From DATKDF01 sp963752045 (GTDB lineage: Bacteria > Acidobacteriota > Vicinamibacteria > Vicinamibacterales > SCN-69-37), in assembly GCA_963752045.1 (NCBI GenBank), contig CAVVWN010000008.1, positions 1,364,001 to 1,428,000 on the forward strand: 64,000 nucleotides of DNA, written 5' to 3'. The notes below the pieces were generated by a model. It worked only from the letters and a program-made list of their open reading frames with translations. It had not been told where the DNA came from and did no database searches. Position numbers and translations under genes: made by a program. How positions within the stretch are numbered: the first letter of the stretch is position 1; every line of letters starts with the position of its first letter. Positions 49,053 to 57,043 of this stretch are shown piece after piece.

Positions 49053-49985
49053 ATGAGACGCGCGCTCCCCTTCCTTCTGGCGATGACGTTCGCGGCCGCG
49101 CCTGTGCCCGCCCTGGGCCAGAACCGCGAGCACCAGCAGATGGTGGCCGACATCCGCATGCTGTACGAGCAGGTGCAGCGTCTCCAGTTGACCGTCAATA
49201 CGCTCATGGAGCAGCTCGGGGCCACCGACAGCCGGCTCGATCTGCAGGCGGAAGCCGCCCGGAAGGGCTTTGCGGACCTGCTCACGCGCGTGGACGCGCT
49301 CACGAGCGAGATGTCAACCGTGCGCGAGAACCTGTATGACGGCACGACCAGGATCTCGAAGCTGACACAGGAGCTTGACGCCATTCGCTCGGGCATCGGG
49401 TCGGTCAACGCGCTGCTGACGCAGATCGTGGCCTTGCTGACCACGCCGCCGGCCGAAGGCGGCGCCGCGGGCGCCCAGCCGCAGACGCTTCCAGAAACGC
49501 CGCCCGTCACGACTCCGCCAGCGCAGACGGCGCCCCAGACGGCCGGTGCTCCGGCGCAACCACAGCCACCGCCGCTTCAGCCGCCGGCCGGGCTGGCCTC
49601 GCCGACGAGCTACATGACCTCGGCCTCAGGGTTCTATTACGCCGGCCAGTTCGACATGGCCATCGAGGCCTTCGCCGACTTCATCGACCGCTTCCCCGAC
49701 TCGCCGGATGCGGCCGAAGCCCAGTTCTACATCGGCGAGTCGCACTACTCGAGCCAGCGGCACAAGGAAGCCCTCTCGGCCTACGCGGCCGTGATCAGCA
49801 AGTACCCGGCATCGCCGCGGGTGCCCGACGCGTATTACAAGCAGGGATTGTCGTACGAGCAACTCGGACAGAAGGCCGAAGCGATCAAGAACTATGAACT
49901 GCTGCGCCGCGAGTATCCGGACAGCACCGCCGGCGGACACGCCACCCAGGCACTCATCCGCCTGGGCATCATCAAGAACGACTGA
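49053..49985 (+). CDS. cpoB: Cell division coordinator CpoB (YbgF)
   Basis: 310 residues. Signal peptide (LPFLLAMTFAAAPVPALG), an N-terminal coiled coil (MVADIRMLYEQVQRLQLTV; QLGATDSRLDLQAEAARKG) that trimerises in homologues, a long Pro/Ala/Gln linker (residues 135-185), and three TPR-like repeats at the C-terminus (FYYAGQFDMAIEAFADFID, AEAQFYIGESHYSSQRHKE, DAYYKQGLSYEQLGQKAEA). Length and order match YbgF. It links Tol-Pal constriction to peptidoglycan synthesis in E. coli; assumed similar here. Final gene of the tol-pal run. Confidence 0.93.
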   Translation: MRRALPFLLAMTFAAAPVPALGQNREHQQMVADIRMLYEQVQRLQLTVNTLMEQLGATDSRLDLQAEAARKGFADLLTRVDALTSEMSTVRENLYDGTTRISKLTQELDAIRSGIGSVNALLTQIVALLTTPPAEGGAAGAQPQTLPETPPVTTPPAQTAPQTAGAPAQPQPPPLQPPAGLASPTSYMTSASGFYYAGQFDMAIEAFADFIDRFPDSPDAAEAQFYIGESHYSSQRHKEALSAYAAVISKYPASPRVPDAYYKQGLSYEQLGQKAEAIKNYELLRREYPDSTAGGHATQALIRLGIIKND

Positions 49986-50003
49986 CAACGGAGCCGGAAC
50001 ACC

Positions 50004-50447
50004 ATGGGCAGCGTGAACAAGGCCATTCTCGTAGGCAACCTCGGACGGGACGCGGAGATGCGGTTTACGTCCGGTGGCACGCCGGTCGCCACGGTGAGCC
50101 TGGCGACGACGGAGCGCTTCACCGATCGCGAGGGACAGAAGCGCGAAGACACGCAGTGGCACCGCATCGTCATCTGGGGCAAGACGGCCGAGTCGCTGCA
50201 CGAGTATCTGACGAAGGGCAAGCAGATCTACGTCGAGGGCCGGATCCAGACGCGCGAGTGGACCGACAAGGAAGGCAAGTCCCAGAAGACCACTGAGATC
50301 CGGGCCGACCGAATCGTGCTCCTGGGCGGTGGTGGCGGCGAACGCACGAGCCGGCCATCGCGAGAGCGCTACAGCGATGCGGACGCGGGCAGCCCGGTGG
50401 ACCAGAATCCGATCGACGCGCCCAACGACGACGATATTCCCTTCTAG
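50004..50447 (+). CDS. ssb: Single-stranded DNA-binding protein
   Basis: 147 residues. The OB fold starts at MGSVNKAILVGNLGRDAEMR, then TPVATVSLATTERFTDREGQ, WHRIVIWGKTAESLHEYLTK, and IYVEGRIQTREWTDKEGKSQ. A short disordered linker ends in the acidic tip NDDDIPF that recruits partner proteins. A hairpin of CCGGCAA (50474-50480) and TTGCCGG (50494-50500) follows the stop but lacks a T-run, so it is a weak terminator at best. Separated from cpoB by only 18 bases. Confidence 0.96.
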   Translation: MGSVNKAILVGNLGRDAEMRFTSGGTPVATVSLATTERFTDREGQKREDTQWHRIVIWGKTAESLHEYLTKGKQIYVEGRIQTREWTDKEGKSQKTTEIRADRIVLLGGGGGERTSRPSRERYSDADAGSPVDQNPIDAPNDDDIPF

Positions 50448-50516
50448 AGCCGTTTCCGTTTCAGTGTAGCCTGCCGGCAACGGCTCAAGCGGTTTGCCGG
50501 AAGCGCCTACCGAGAA

Positions 50517-50601
50517 GGTGGGGGAGATTTGCACAGGAGGGGGGACGGGTCTTGCTCGCGCAAGCGAGACCCGTCCCCCTCCTGTGCAAATCTCCCCCAC
50601 C
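50517..50601. repeat. 85-base near-perfect inverted repeat in the ssb-ptsI convergent gap
   Basis: GGTGGGGGAGATTTGCACAG (50517-50536) begins the left arm; the right arm ends TGTGCAAATCTCCCCCACC at 50601. The arms of about 40 bases match over nearly their whole length, with one extra G in the left arm (run of six versus five) and a few mismatches around the GCTCGCGC apex. Possible bidirectional terminator for the convergent genes, or a palindromic mobile element (REP/MITE-like). No poly-T follows either arm. Confidence 0.85.
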
Positions 50602-50658
50602 CGGACCGCCACAGAGAACTGCAAACCGCCATAGCGCGACCCGTCACCTCGGCCGCCG

Positions 50659-52410
50659 CTACTCCTCACCGATTCCGGTTGGAGCATCGGCGCCGACGGC
50701 GGCCCGGTGCATGGCGTCGGCGACAGGCGTCAGAATGGCCTGCACCTCGTCGGCCGAGCGCGCGCGCAAGGCTCGCCGCGCGACGTCCCTCGCCACAGAC
50801 AGCGTGAGCGTCGCCAGGCTCTGTTTGAGCACGGGAATGGCCGAAGGTGTCACGCTGAACGTGCGAAATCCCAGCCCGACGAGAATCGCCACGAGCAGCG
50901 GGTCTGCCGCCATCTCCCCGCACACGGCCAGCTCACACCTGGCCCGCCGGCCCGCCGCGGCGATAGTGCGGAGCAACCGCAGCACGGCCGCCGACGCCGG
51001 CTGGTAGTGACCGGAGAGCCGCTCGTCGGTCCGGTCTACGGCGAGGGTGTACTGGATGAGGTCGTTCGTGCCGACGCTCAGAAAGTCGGCGTGCTCAGCC
51101 AACTGGTCCACGGTGAGCGCGGCAGCCGGGACTTCGATCATGGCCCCAACCGGGATGGCCGACGACACGCCGAGCGAGCGAGCCGTCTCGGCCATGATGG
51201 CCCGTGCCTGCCGGAGTTCCTCGACCGTCGTGACAAACGGGAGGAGGATGCGCAGCGAGCCCGCATCGGCCGCTCGCACGAGCGCCCGAATCTGCGTTCG
51301 GAAGCGCTCGTCGGCGTGCAGGGCGCCCCTGATGCCACGCAGCCCGAACCGTTCCCGCCTCGGCTGGCCGGCGTGGCGCTCTTCGCCTGCGTCGAACGTC
51401 CGGATGGTGACCGGCAGGGGGGCCATCGCCCGGAGCAGCGATCGGTAGGTGGCGCACTGCGCGTCCTCACCCCGCGAGTCCGGTTGGGCGGTGTCGAGTA
51501 GAAACTCGGACCGGTACAGCCCGATGCCCTCCGCACCGGCGTCCCGGACGCGCCCGACCTCTTCGGCGATCTCGAGGTTGGCCTCGAGCCGGATGCGCAC
51601 ACCGTCGGCGGTCATCGCGGGCTTGTCCCGCAGCTGCTCCAACGCCCGTAGACCGGCGGCGGCAATCGCCGCCCGCTGGCGCCAGCGCTCCAGCGCCTCT
51701 TCGGTGGGGTCGACGGCCACCTCGCCGGTGGTCCCGTCGATCGCGACGGTCTGGCCTGGGCTGATCATCTGGGTGCCTGCGCCCAGACCGACGACGGCCG
51801 GCACGCCGTGCGATCGCACGAGGATGACGCTGTGCTGCGTTGGACTGCCCAGGTCGGATGCCAGACCACGGACGCGGGTCCAGTCGATTTGCGCCGCGAC
51901 CGATGGCGGCAGGTCGTCGGCGACGAGAATGAGCGGCGGTTCCAGGTCGTGTACGGGGCCGGCGAGGACGTCAGCGCCCTGACGCAGGTTCCGCTGGAGC
52001 CGGCCGGCGACATCGGCCAGATCGCCGGCCCGCTCGCGGAGCCACGCGTCGCCTTCCCGAGCCAGCACCGTCTGCACTTCTTCAACGGCCCGCTCGAGCG
52101 CCCAGTCGGCGTTGATGCGTTCGCTGCGGACGAGCTCATCGGCGCGGCCCGTGAGCAGCGGATCGTCGAGCATCAGCATCTGTGCCGCGAAGATCGCCGC
52201 CTGCGCCGGTCCGAGCGTCCTCGCCATCCGCGAGGAAATCTCCTCGAGCTGCAGCCGTGTGCGCTCCCGGGCGGCTCGCAGCCGGTGCCGCTCGCGGTCC
52301 ACGCCGCTCGTGGCCAGCCGGTAGCGGACGTGCTGCGCCTCGCGCACGAGGACCACGGCCCGCCCAACGGCGATGCCCGGTGCCGCGCCTCGCCCTCGTA
52401 GTCGCGTCAC
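50659..52410 (-). CDS. ptsI: Phosphoenolpyruvate-protein phosphotransferase (PTS Enzyme I)
   Basis: 583 residues from ATG 52410. Transfers phosphate from PEP to HPr. The N-terminal region (GAAPGIAVGRAVVL), the phosphorylated histidine at about residue 193 (DLGSPTQHSVILVRSHGVPA), the PEP-binding barrel with IGLYRSEFLLDT and DAGEERHAG, and the catalytic cysteine in CELAVCGEMAADPLL are all visible. Its start overlaps the ptsH stop as ATGA. There is no sugar permease nearby, so it likely feeds a regulatory rather than an uptake pathway. Confidence 0.96.
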   Translation of the reverse strand: MTRLRGRGAAPGIAVGRAVVLVREAQHVRYRLATSGVDRERHRLRAARERTRLQLEEISSRMARTLGPAQAAIFAAQMLMLDDPLLTGRADELVRSERINADWALERAVEEVQTVLAREGDAWLRERAGDLADVAGRLQRNLRQGADVLAGPVHDLEPPLILVADDLPPSVAAQIDWTRVRGLASDLGSPTQHSVILVRSHGVPAVVGLGAGTQMISPGQTVAIDGTTGEVAVDPTEEALERWRQRAAIAAAGLRALEQLRDKPAMTADGVRIRLEANLEIAEEVGRVRDAGAEGIGLYRSEFLLDTAQPDSRGEDAQCATYRSLLRAMAPLPVTIRTFDAGEERHAGQPRRERFGLRGIRGALHADERFRTQIRALVRAADAGSLRILLPFVTTVEELRQARAIMAETARSLGVSSAIPVGAMIEVPAAALTVDQLAEHADFLSVGTNDLIQYTLAVDRTDERLSGHYQPASAAVLRLLRTIAAAGRRARCELAVCGEMAADPLLVAILVGLGFRTFSVTPSAIPVLKQSLATLTLSVARDVARRALRARSADEVQAILTPVADAMHRAAVGADAPTGIGEE

Positions 52411-52691
52411 GGCTCTTCGAACCCTCGCTCGACGAGCGCCACGAGGGCCGCGACGGCGTCGGCCTGGTCCGCTCCCTCGGCGGCAATGGTCAGCACGCTC
52501 CCACGCGCGGCCGCGAGGAGCAGTAACCCGAGGATGCTCTTGCCGTCCATGGTGCGCGCCCCCCTGGTCACGCGGACCTGGCTCGTGAACTGGCTGGCCA
52601 GATGCACGAACCTCGCGGCTGCCCGCGCGTGGAGGCCGAGGGAGTTGACCACGGTGACGTCTCGGGCGAACACGTCGGTCTCACGAGTCAT
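52407..52691 (-). CDS. ptsH: Phosphocarrier protein HPr
   Basis: 94 residues from ATG 52691. His21 (NSLGLHARAAARF) corresponds to HPr His15 and receives phosphate from Enzyme I. Ser52 (MDGKSILGLLLLAA) corresponds to Ser46, the HprK/P site, and keeps its usual context. Both sites being present, with hprK in the same run, predicts dual control by Enzyme I and HPr kinase. The start overlaps the EIIA stop by 11 bases. Confidence 0.95.
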   Translation of the reverse strand: MTRETDVFARDVTVVNSLGLHARAAARFVHLASQFTSQVRVTRGARTMDGKSILGLLLLAAARGSVLTIAAEGADQADAVAALVALVERGFEEP

Positions 52692-53118
52692 GAGGGGCGG
52701 CGTCGGCACGCAGCAGGTCGGACGCCACGCGAATCGCGGCGCGCCCGTGGTCGCAGAGACTGTGCGCAAGCGAGAGCAGGCCGCCGGCCTCCGGCACGTT
52801 CACCTTGGCCAGCTTGATGAGCATGGGCAGATTGACGCCCGTCAGTACCTCGACCCGATCCGGCTCGAGAAAGGCCATGGCCAGATTCGATGGTGTGCCG
52901 CCGAACATGTCCGTGAGCAGCAGGACGCCGTCGTCACGACCCACTTTGTCCATGGCCTGTTCGATGGCGGCGCGCGCCATGTCCACGTCGTCGTGCCAGC
53001 CAATCGACACCGCCGAAAACCGCGGAAGGTCACCGACGATCATCTCGGCGGCATTGAGCAGCTCGGTCGCGAGCTGACCGTGCGTCACGACGACGACACC
53101 GACCGATCCGTTGGCCAT
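52681..53118 (-). CDS. PTS mannose-family EIIA component
   Basis: 145 residues from ATG 53118. EIIA-Man fold: GVVVVTHGQLATELLNAAEM with phosphorylated His13, then VLLLTDMFGGTPSNLAMAFL and VLTGVNLPMLIKLAKV, typical of the family. No EIIB, EIIC or EIID of the mannose type is nearby, so this is a lone EIIA, the situation in which it acts as a regulator rather than in sugar uptake. It lies 11 bases after rapZ and overlaps ptsH. Confidence 0.93.
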   Translation of the reverse strand: MANGSVGVVVVTHGQLATELLNAAEMIVGDLPRFSAVSIGWHDDVDMARAAIEQAMDKVGRDDGVLLLTDMFGGTPSNLAMAFLEPDRVEVLTGVNLPMLIKLAKVNVPEAGGLLSLAHSLCDHGRAAIRVASDLLRADAAPHDS

Positions 53119-53129
53119 CACTTCCCCCT

Positions 53130-54044
53130 TCAGACGGCCCCCACATCGCGGTGCCGTGTCTGTATCTCGACGCCATCCACGTCTCGAAGCCGTCGCGCCA
53201 GCTCCTCGGCGATCGCGACGGACCGATGCCGTCCGCCGGTACACCCGATGCCGATGGTCAGGTACGCTTTGCCTTCCGCCACGTACTGCGGCAGGAGGAA
53301 CCTCAGCAGGCTGGTCGTGAGCGTCAGGAATCGAGCCGCCTCCGGCGATTCGAGGACGTAGGCGGCCACCCCCTTGTGCCGGCCGGTCTTCGGCCGCAAT
53401 GCGGTCACGAAGTGCGGGTTCGGCAGGAACCGCACGTCGAACAGCAGGTCCGCCTCGAGAGGGATTCCGCCGCGGAAGCCGAAGCTCACGAACGACACCG
53501 CCAGCGGTGACGGCTGTCCTTTTCCGGCCGTCGTCTCGAGCATCTTTCGCCGCAATTCGTGGACGTTGAGCGCGCTCGTGTCGATGACCTGGTCTGCCAG
53601 TCGCCGCATGGGCTCGAGCAGCCGACGCTCCTCGCGGACGCCTTCGGCCACCGACCGGCCAGCGGCGAGCGGATGGGGCCTTCGCGTTTCGCTGAACCGG
53701 CGCTGAATTGCCGCATCGGACGCCTCGAGAAACACCAGCCGGATGCGCCCCTCGAACCGGCGTTTGAGCCGCCGGTAGATCGACGGGAACCTCGTGAGCC
53801 CGCTGCCTTCCCGCACGTCGACGACAACGGCGGCCCGACGCGCCTCGACCTGGCCGCCGAGCATGAGATCGGCAAACGGCGGAATGAGCGCTACCGGCAG
53901 GTTGTCGACGCAGAAGTAGCCGAGATCTTCGAGGGCCCGGACGGCGTGCGACTTGCCGGCTCCCGACAGCCCCGTCACGACGACGAACGGAGCTCCGGCG
54001 GCCGGTGGGGCCGGCTCGGCCTTCCGGCGACCTCGCGGGCTCAC
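53130..54044 (-). CDS. rapZ: RNase adapter protein RapZ (YvcJ family nucleotide-binding protein)
   Basis: 304 residues. P-loop GLSGAGKS at residues 25-32, YFCVDNLPVALIP, and VVVDVREGSGLTRFPSIYRR; the C-terminal half has SFGFRGGIPLEADLLFDVRF, YLTIGIGCTGGRHRSVAIAE. In E. coli RapZ senses GlcN-6-P and guides RNase E to GlmZ; in other phyla the function is less clear. An Ala/Pro extension of about 17 residues precedes the P-loop. Start overlaps hprK stop as ATGA. Confidence 0.95.
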   Translation of the reverse strand: MSPRGRRKAEPAPPAAGAPFVVVTGLSGAGKSHAVRALEDLGYFCVDNLPVALIPPFADLMLGGQVEARRAAVVVDVREGSGLTRFPSIYRRLKRRFEGRIRLVFLEASDAAIQRRFSETRRPHPLAAGRSVAEGVREERRLLEPMRRLADQVIDTSALNVHELRRKMLETTAGKGQPSPLAVSFVSFGFRGGIPLEADLLFDVRFLPNPHFVTALRPKTGRHKGVAAYVLESPEAARFLTLTTSLLRFLLPQYVAEGKAYLTIGIGCTGGRHRSVAIAEELARRLRDVDGVEIQTRHRDVGAV

Positions 54045-55021
54045 AGGTCCTCCACGTCGCCGTCCTCACCCGGCCGATCAGCCATCCTCTCGAGGCGCCG
54101 CTCGAGGCGTTCGGCGAGCAGGCGCGCCGCGTGGCGGCCCCGAGAACGCAGCAACTGGTTGCGCGCGGCGACTTCGACGAGCATCGCAAGGTTGCGGCCA
54201 GGCGCAACGGGCATCGTCACGAGCGGCACCTGGACGCCGAGCATCTCGACGGTGGCCGTGTCGAGCCCGAGGCGGTCGTACTCCCGGCCTCGCTCCCACC
54301 GTTCGAAGTGCACGACGAGCTCGACTCGTTTCGACGAGCGCGTGGCGGAGACGCCGAAGAGATCCGTGACGTTGACGAGCCCGAGCCCGCGAATCTCGAC
54401 GTGGTGCCGGGTGAGCTCCGGACAGGTACCGATGAGAATGGACTGCCCGCGGCACCGGATCTCGACGGTATCGTCGGCCACGAGCCGGTGCCCCCGGCCA
54501 ACGAGGTCGAGCGCACACTCGCTCTTGCCGATGCCGCTCTCGCCGGAGAGCAGGACGCCGAGACCGAGGATGTCGAGCAGCACGCCGTGACGGGTCTCGC
54601 GTGGCGCCAGCCGATCCTCCAGGAAGTTCGTCAGGCGGGCGATGGCCACCGGCGTGGGCAGCGCCGTGCGCAGCAGCGGCACACTCGCGCGCTCGGCCTC
54701 GTCGCCGAGCTCGGCCGGCCCATCGAGGCCCATCGTGATCATCACGCACGGGAAGTCGCGAGCGAACAGACTGCGGAGGTTGTGCGCCCGGCCTGACGGC
54801 TCCATTCGCTCGAGGAAGCGAATCTCGCTCTCGCCGAGAATGAGCACGCGGCCAGTCCGGAGATATTCGTCGAATCCGGCAAGCGCCAGGCCGGTCTTCT
54901 GTATGTACGGCAGGGTGATCTCGCGGTCGAGCCCGGCGGCCCCGGCGAGCAGGTCGAGTTCCAGCCCGGCGGCCGCTCCCCGCGTGCCGAGTAGCGCGCC
55001 GACGGTCACGCCGCCGGACAT
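54041..55021 (-). CDS. hprK: HPr kinase/phosphorylase
   Basis: 326 residues from ATG 55021 (MSGGVTVGALLGTRG). The P-loop is GESGIGKS at 160-167, with the catalytic His145 in RETRHGVLLDILGLGV. The C-terminal signature LVNVTDLFGVSATRSSKRV and the N-terminal LTNFLEDRLAPRET are also typical. It phosphorylates HPr on its regulatory serine in response to metabolite level. It is adjacent to rapZ by ATGA and follows hpf by one base, so one transcript probably covers rpoN to ptsI. Confidence 0.95.
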   Translation of the reverse strand: MSGGVTVGALLGTRGAAAGLELDLLAGAAGLDREITLPYIQKTGLALAGFDEYLRTGRVLILGESEIRFLERMEPSGRAHNLRSLFARDFPCVMITMGLDGPAELGDEAERASVPLLRTALPTPVAIARLTNFLEDRLAPRETRHGVLLDILGLGVLLSGESGIGKSECALDLVGRGHRLVADDTVEIRCRGQSILIGTCPELTRHHVEIRGLGLVNVTDLFGVSATRSSKRVELVVHFERWERGREYDRLGLDTATVEMLGVQVPLVTMPVAPGRNLAMLVEVAARNQLLRSRGRHAARLLAERLERRLERMADRPGEDGDVEDL

Positions 55022-55022
55022 C

Positions 55023-55562
55023 TCACGCCTCTGGCTCGATGAGCCCGACCCGGCCGTCGGGACGCCGGTAGACGATGGCCACTGCGCCGGTCTCGGCCTG
55101 CCGGAACACCACGAGGCCATCGCGGCTGGCCTCGAGCGCGAGTACGGCGTCTTCGAGGGCCAGCGGCTTGACTGCGCTCGCCCTCGATCTGACGACACTG
55201 GACCTCGACGGGACCGCCGGCGCCTCACGAGCCACTGGCGACGTGCGCGGGCTCGGGCTGCCCCCCTTCCGACGACTCTTCCAGCGCTCCTTCAGCTTCT
55301 GGGCCTGCTGGCCGGCCTTCTGAGCCGCGCCAGACACCGCCGTCTGGAGCCTCGCGTGCCGCGCGCGGGCGTGCAACCGGTGGTCTCCGCGTGCGTGCAC
55401 CGTGAGTTCGCACGTGTATTCGTTGCCCTCACGGCCGAGGACGCACTGCGCGCTCAGCGCGGCCTCACCGAGCAGGCGATCGAGCTTGCGCATCTGCCGC
55501 TGAACCTGATCCCGGGTCGCGGGGGAAACGGACATGTGACGGCCGGTCACGGTGAGCTTCAT
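55023..55562 (-). CDS. hpf: Ribosome hibernation promoting factor, long form (HPF)
   Basis: 179 residues. N-terminal S30AE domain (MKLTVTGRHMSVSPATRDQV; YTCELTVHARGDHRLHARAR) is followed by a basic linker and the C-terminal dimerisation domain of long HPF (VFRQAETGAVAIVYRRPDGR, VGLIEPEA). Long HPF forms 100S ribosome dimers directly. It is between hprK and rpoN; short or long HPF next to rpoN is a widespread arrangement, with sigma-54 and hibernation linked to nutrient stress. Confidence 0.93.
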   Translation of the reverse strand: MKLTVTGRHMSVSPATRDQVQRQMRKLDRLLGEAALSAQCVLGREGNEYTCELTVHARGDHRLHARARHARLQTAVSGAAQKAGQQAQKLKERWKSRRKGGSPSPRTSPVAREAPAVPSRSSVVRSRASAVKPLALEDAVLALEASRDGLVVFRQAETGAVAIVYRRPDGRVGLIEPEA

Positions 55563-55581
55563 GGCACTCCGGGCAGCGGCC

Positions 55582-57015
55582 TCAGAAGAGGACCTTTCGC
55601 TGGTTCGACGTCGGGATCTTCAGCTCCTCCCGGTACTTCGCGATCGTCCGGCGTGCCAGCGCCAGACCGTCCTTCTGCAGGATGTTCATGATCTTCGAGT
55701 CGCTGAGGGGACGCCGCTGATCCTCCGCCTCGATGATCTTCCGGATCCGCTGCTTGATCGTCACCGACGACACGTTCTCGCCGTAGGCGCTGCTGATCCC
55801 GCTGTGAAAGAAGAACTTCATCTCGTACACGCCCTGCGGTGTGTGCATGTACTTGTTGTTCACGACTCGAGAGACCGTCGATTCGTGCATGCCGATGTCG
55901 GTGGCGACGTCGCGGAGCACGAGCGGCCGCAGGTGCTCGACACCGCTGTCGAGGAACGCCTTCTGGAAGGTGATGATGCTCGTCGCCACCTTGAGGATCG
56001 TCTTCTGCCGCTGGTCGACCGACTTCAGGAGCCACAAGGCCGAGCGGAACTTGTCTTTGACGTAGGCGCGCGTTTCGGCTGACGCCTCGCCGCTCTTGTC
56101 GAGCAGGCGCCGATAGACCGGGCTGATGCGCAACTGCGGGAGGCCGTCCTCGTTGAGCATGGCGCGATAGCCGTCTTCCGTCTTCACGACGTAGACGTCG
56201 GGGATGACGTATTGCGACTCGCTCGGACTGTAGCGCGCGCCCGGTTTCGGGTCGAGGTGCCGAATCAGCTCGATGTGTGTCTTGATCTCTTCCGGCTCCA
56301 GCCCCATGAGCCGCGCAAGGTCTGGAATGCGGTGATTCTGCAGCAGCCGGAGGTGGTCGCGCACCAGGACTTCCACGGGTGTTCCGTCAAGGCCCAGGTG
56401 CTTGACCTGCAGCAGCAGACACTCCTGCAGGTCGCGCGCGCCGACGCCAATCGGATCGAACGACTGCACGTGCTGGAGCGCCCGCTCCACCAGACCCAGG
56501 TCCCAGTCGCCGAGCGCCGCGATCTCGTTGACCGAGGCCACGAGGTACCCGTCCTCGTCGATGTTCCCGATGATGGCTGCGCCCACTTCCTGTACGTCGG
56601 GATCGCTCGTCTGCAGGTTGAGCTGCCAGGCCAGGTGATCGGCGAGCGAGCTCCGTGTCGAGAGCGTGTTCTCGATCGGCGGCAGTTCTTTGACTTCCAT
56701 GCGGCTGCCTGGGCCGATACCCCTCGTCGAGGTACTCGCCGAAGAAATACTCGTAGTCGGCGTCGTCCCACGTCTCGCCCCGCTCCTCAGCCGGCTTGTC
56801 GGGCTCGGGGCCGTTTCAGTGGACGGCGCGACTTCGGATGCCGGGGGATCCTCCGTCGGAGTCTCCTCCAGCATCGGGTTCTCCACCATCTCCTGGTTGA
56901 GCAGCTCGGCCAGCTCGAGCGTCGACATCGGCAGCAGCTTGATGGCCTGCTGCAACGACGGCGTCAGTATGAGCTTCTGGACGAGACGCGCGTGAAGTTT
57001 CTGGTGAATCGCCAT
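55582..57015 (-). CDS. rpoN: RNA polymerase sigma-54 factor RpoN, with a compensating frameshift pair
   Basis: 477 codons. Region I (MAIHQKLHARLVQKLILTPS, QAIKLLPMSTLELAELLNQE) and the core-binding and DNA-binding regions are in one frame; the C-terminal RpoN box is LARRTIAKYREELKIP. Between about 56700 and 56815 the open frame reads an unlikely Ser/Thr/Gly stretch, whereas the neighbouring frame reads EERGETWDDADYEYFFGEYL then DEGYRPR, the acidic motif of many RpoN proteins. One missing base near 56804-56820 (a CCCC run) and one surplus base near 56695-56715 would restore this. The annotated protein is therefore open but wrong over about 35 codons. It follows lptB by 28 bases. Confidence 0.93.
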   Translation of the reverse strand: MAIHQKLHARLVQKLILTPSLQQAIKLLPMSTLELAELLNQEMVENPMLEETPTEDPPASEVAPSTETAPSPTSRLRSGARRGTTPTTSISSASTSTRGIGPGSRMEVKELPPIENTLSTRSSLADHLAWQLNLQTSDPDVQEVGAAIIGNIDEDGYLVASVNEIAALGDWDLGLVERALQHVQSFDPIGVGARDLQECLLLQVKHLGLDGTPVEVLVRDHLRLLQNHRIPDLARLMGLEPEEIKTHIELIRHLDPKPGARYSPSESQYVIPDVYVVKTEDGYRAMLNEDGLPQLRISPVYRRLLDKSGEASAETRAYVKDKFRSALWLLKSVDQRQKTILKVATSIITFQKAFLDSGVEHLRPLVLRDVATDIGMHESTVSRVVNNKYMHTPQGVYEMKFFFHSGISSAYGENVSSVTIKQRIRKIIEAEDQRRPLSDSKIMNILQKDGLALARRTIAKYREELKIPTSNQRKVLF

Positions 57016-57043
57016 CCTTCAATCAGACTCAGTCCTTCAGATT

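Noticed and set aside
50474..50500. Intrinsic terminator of ssb.
   Set aside because: A 7-bp hairpin is present but there is no T-run, so it was not called as a terminator.
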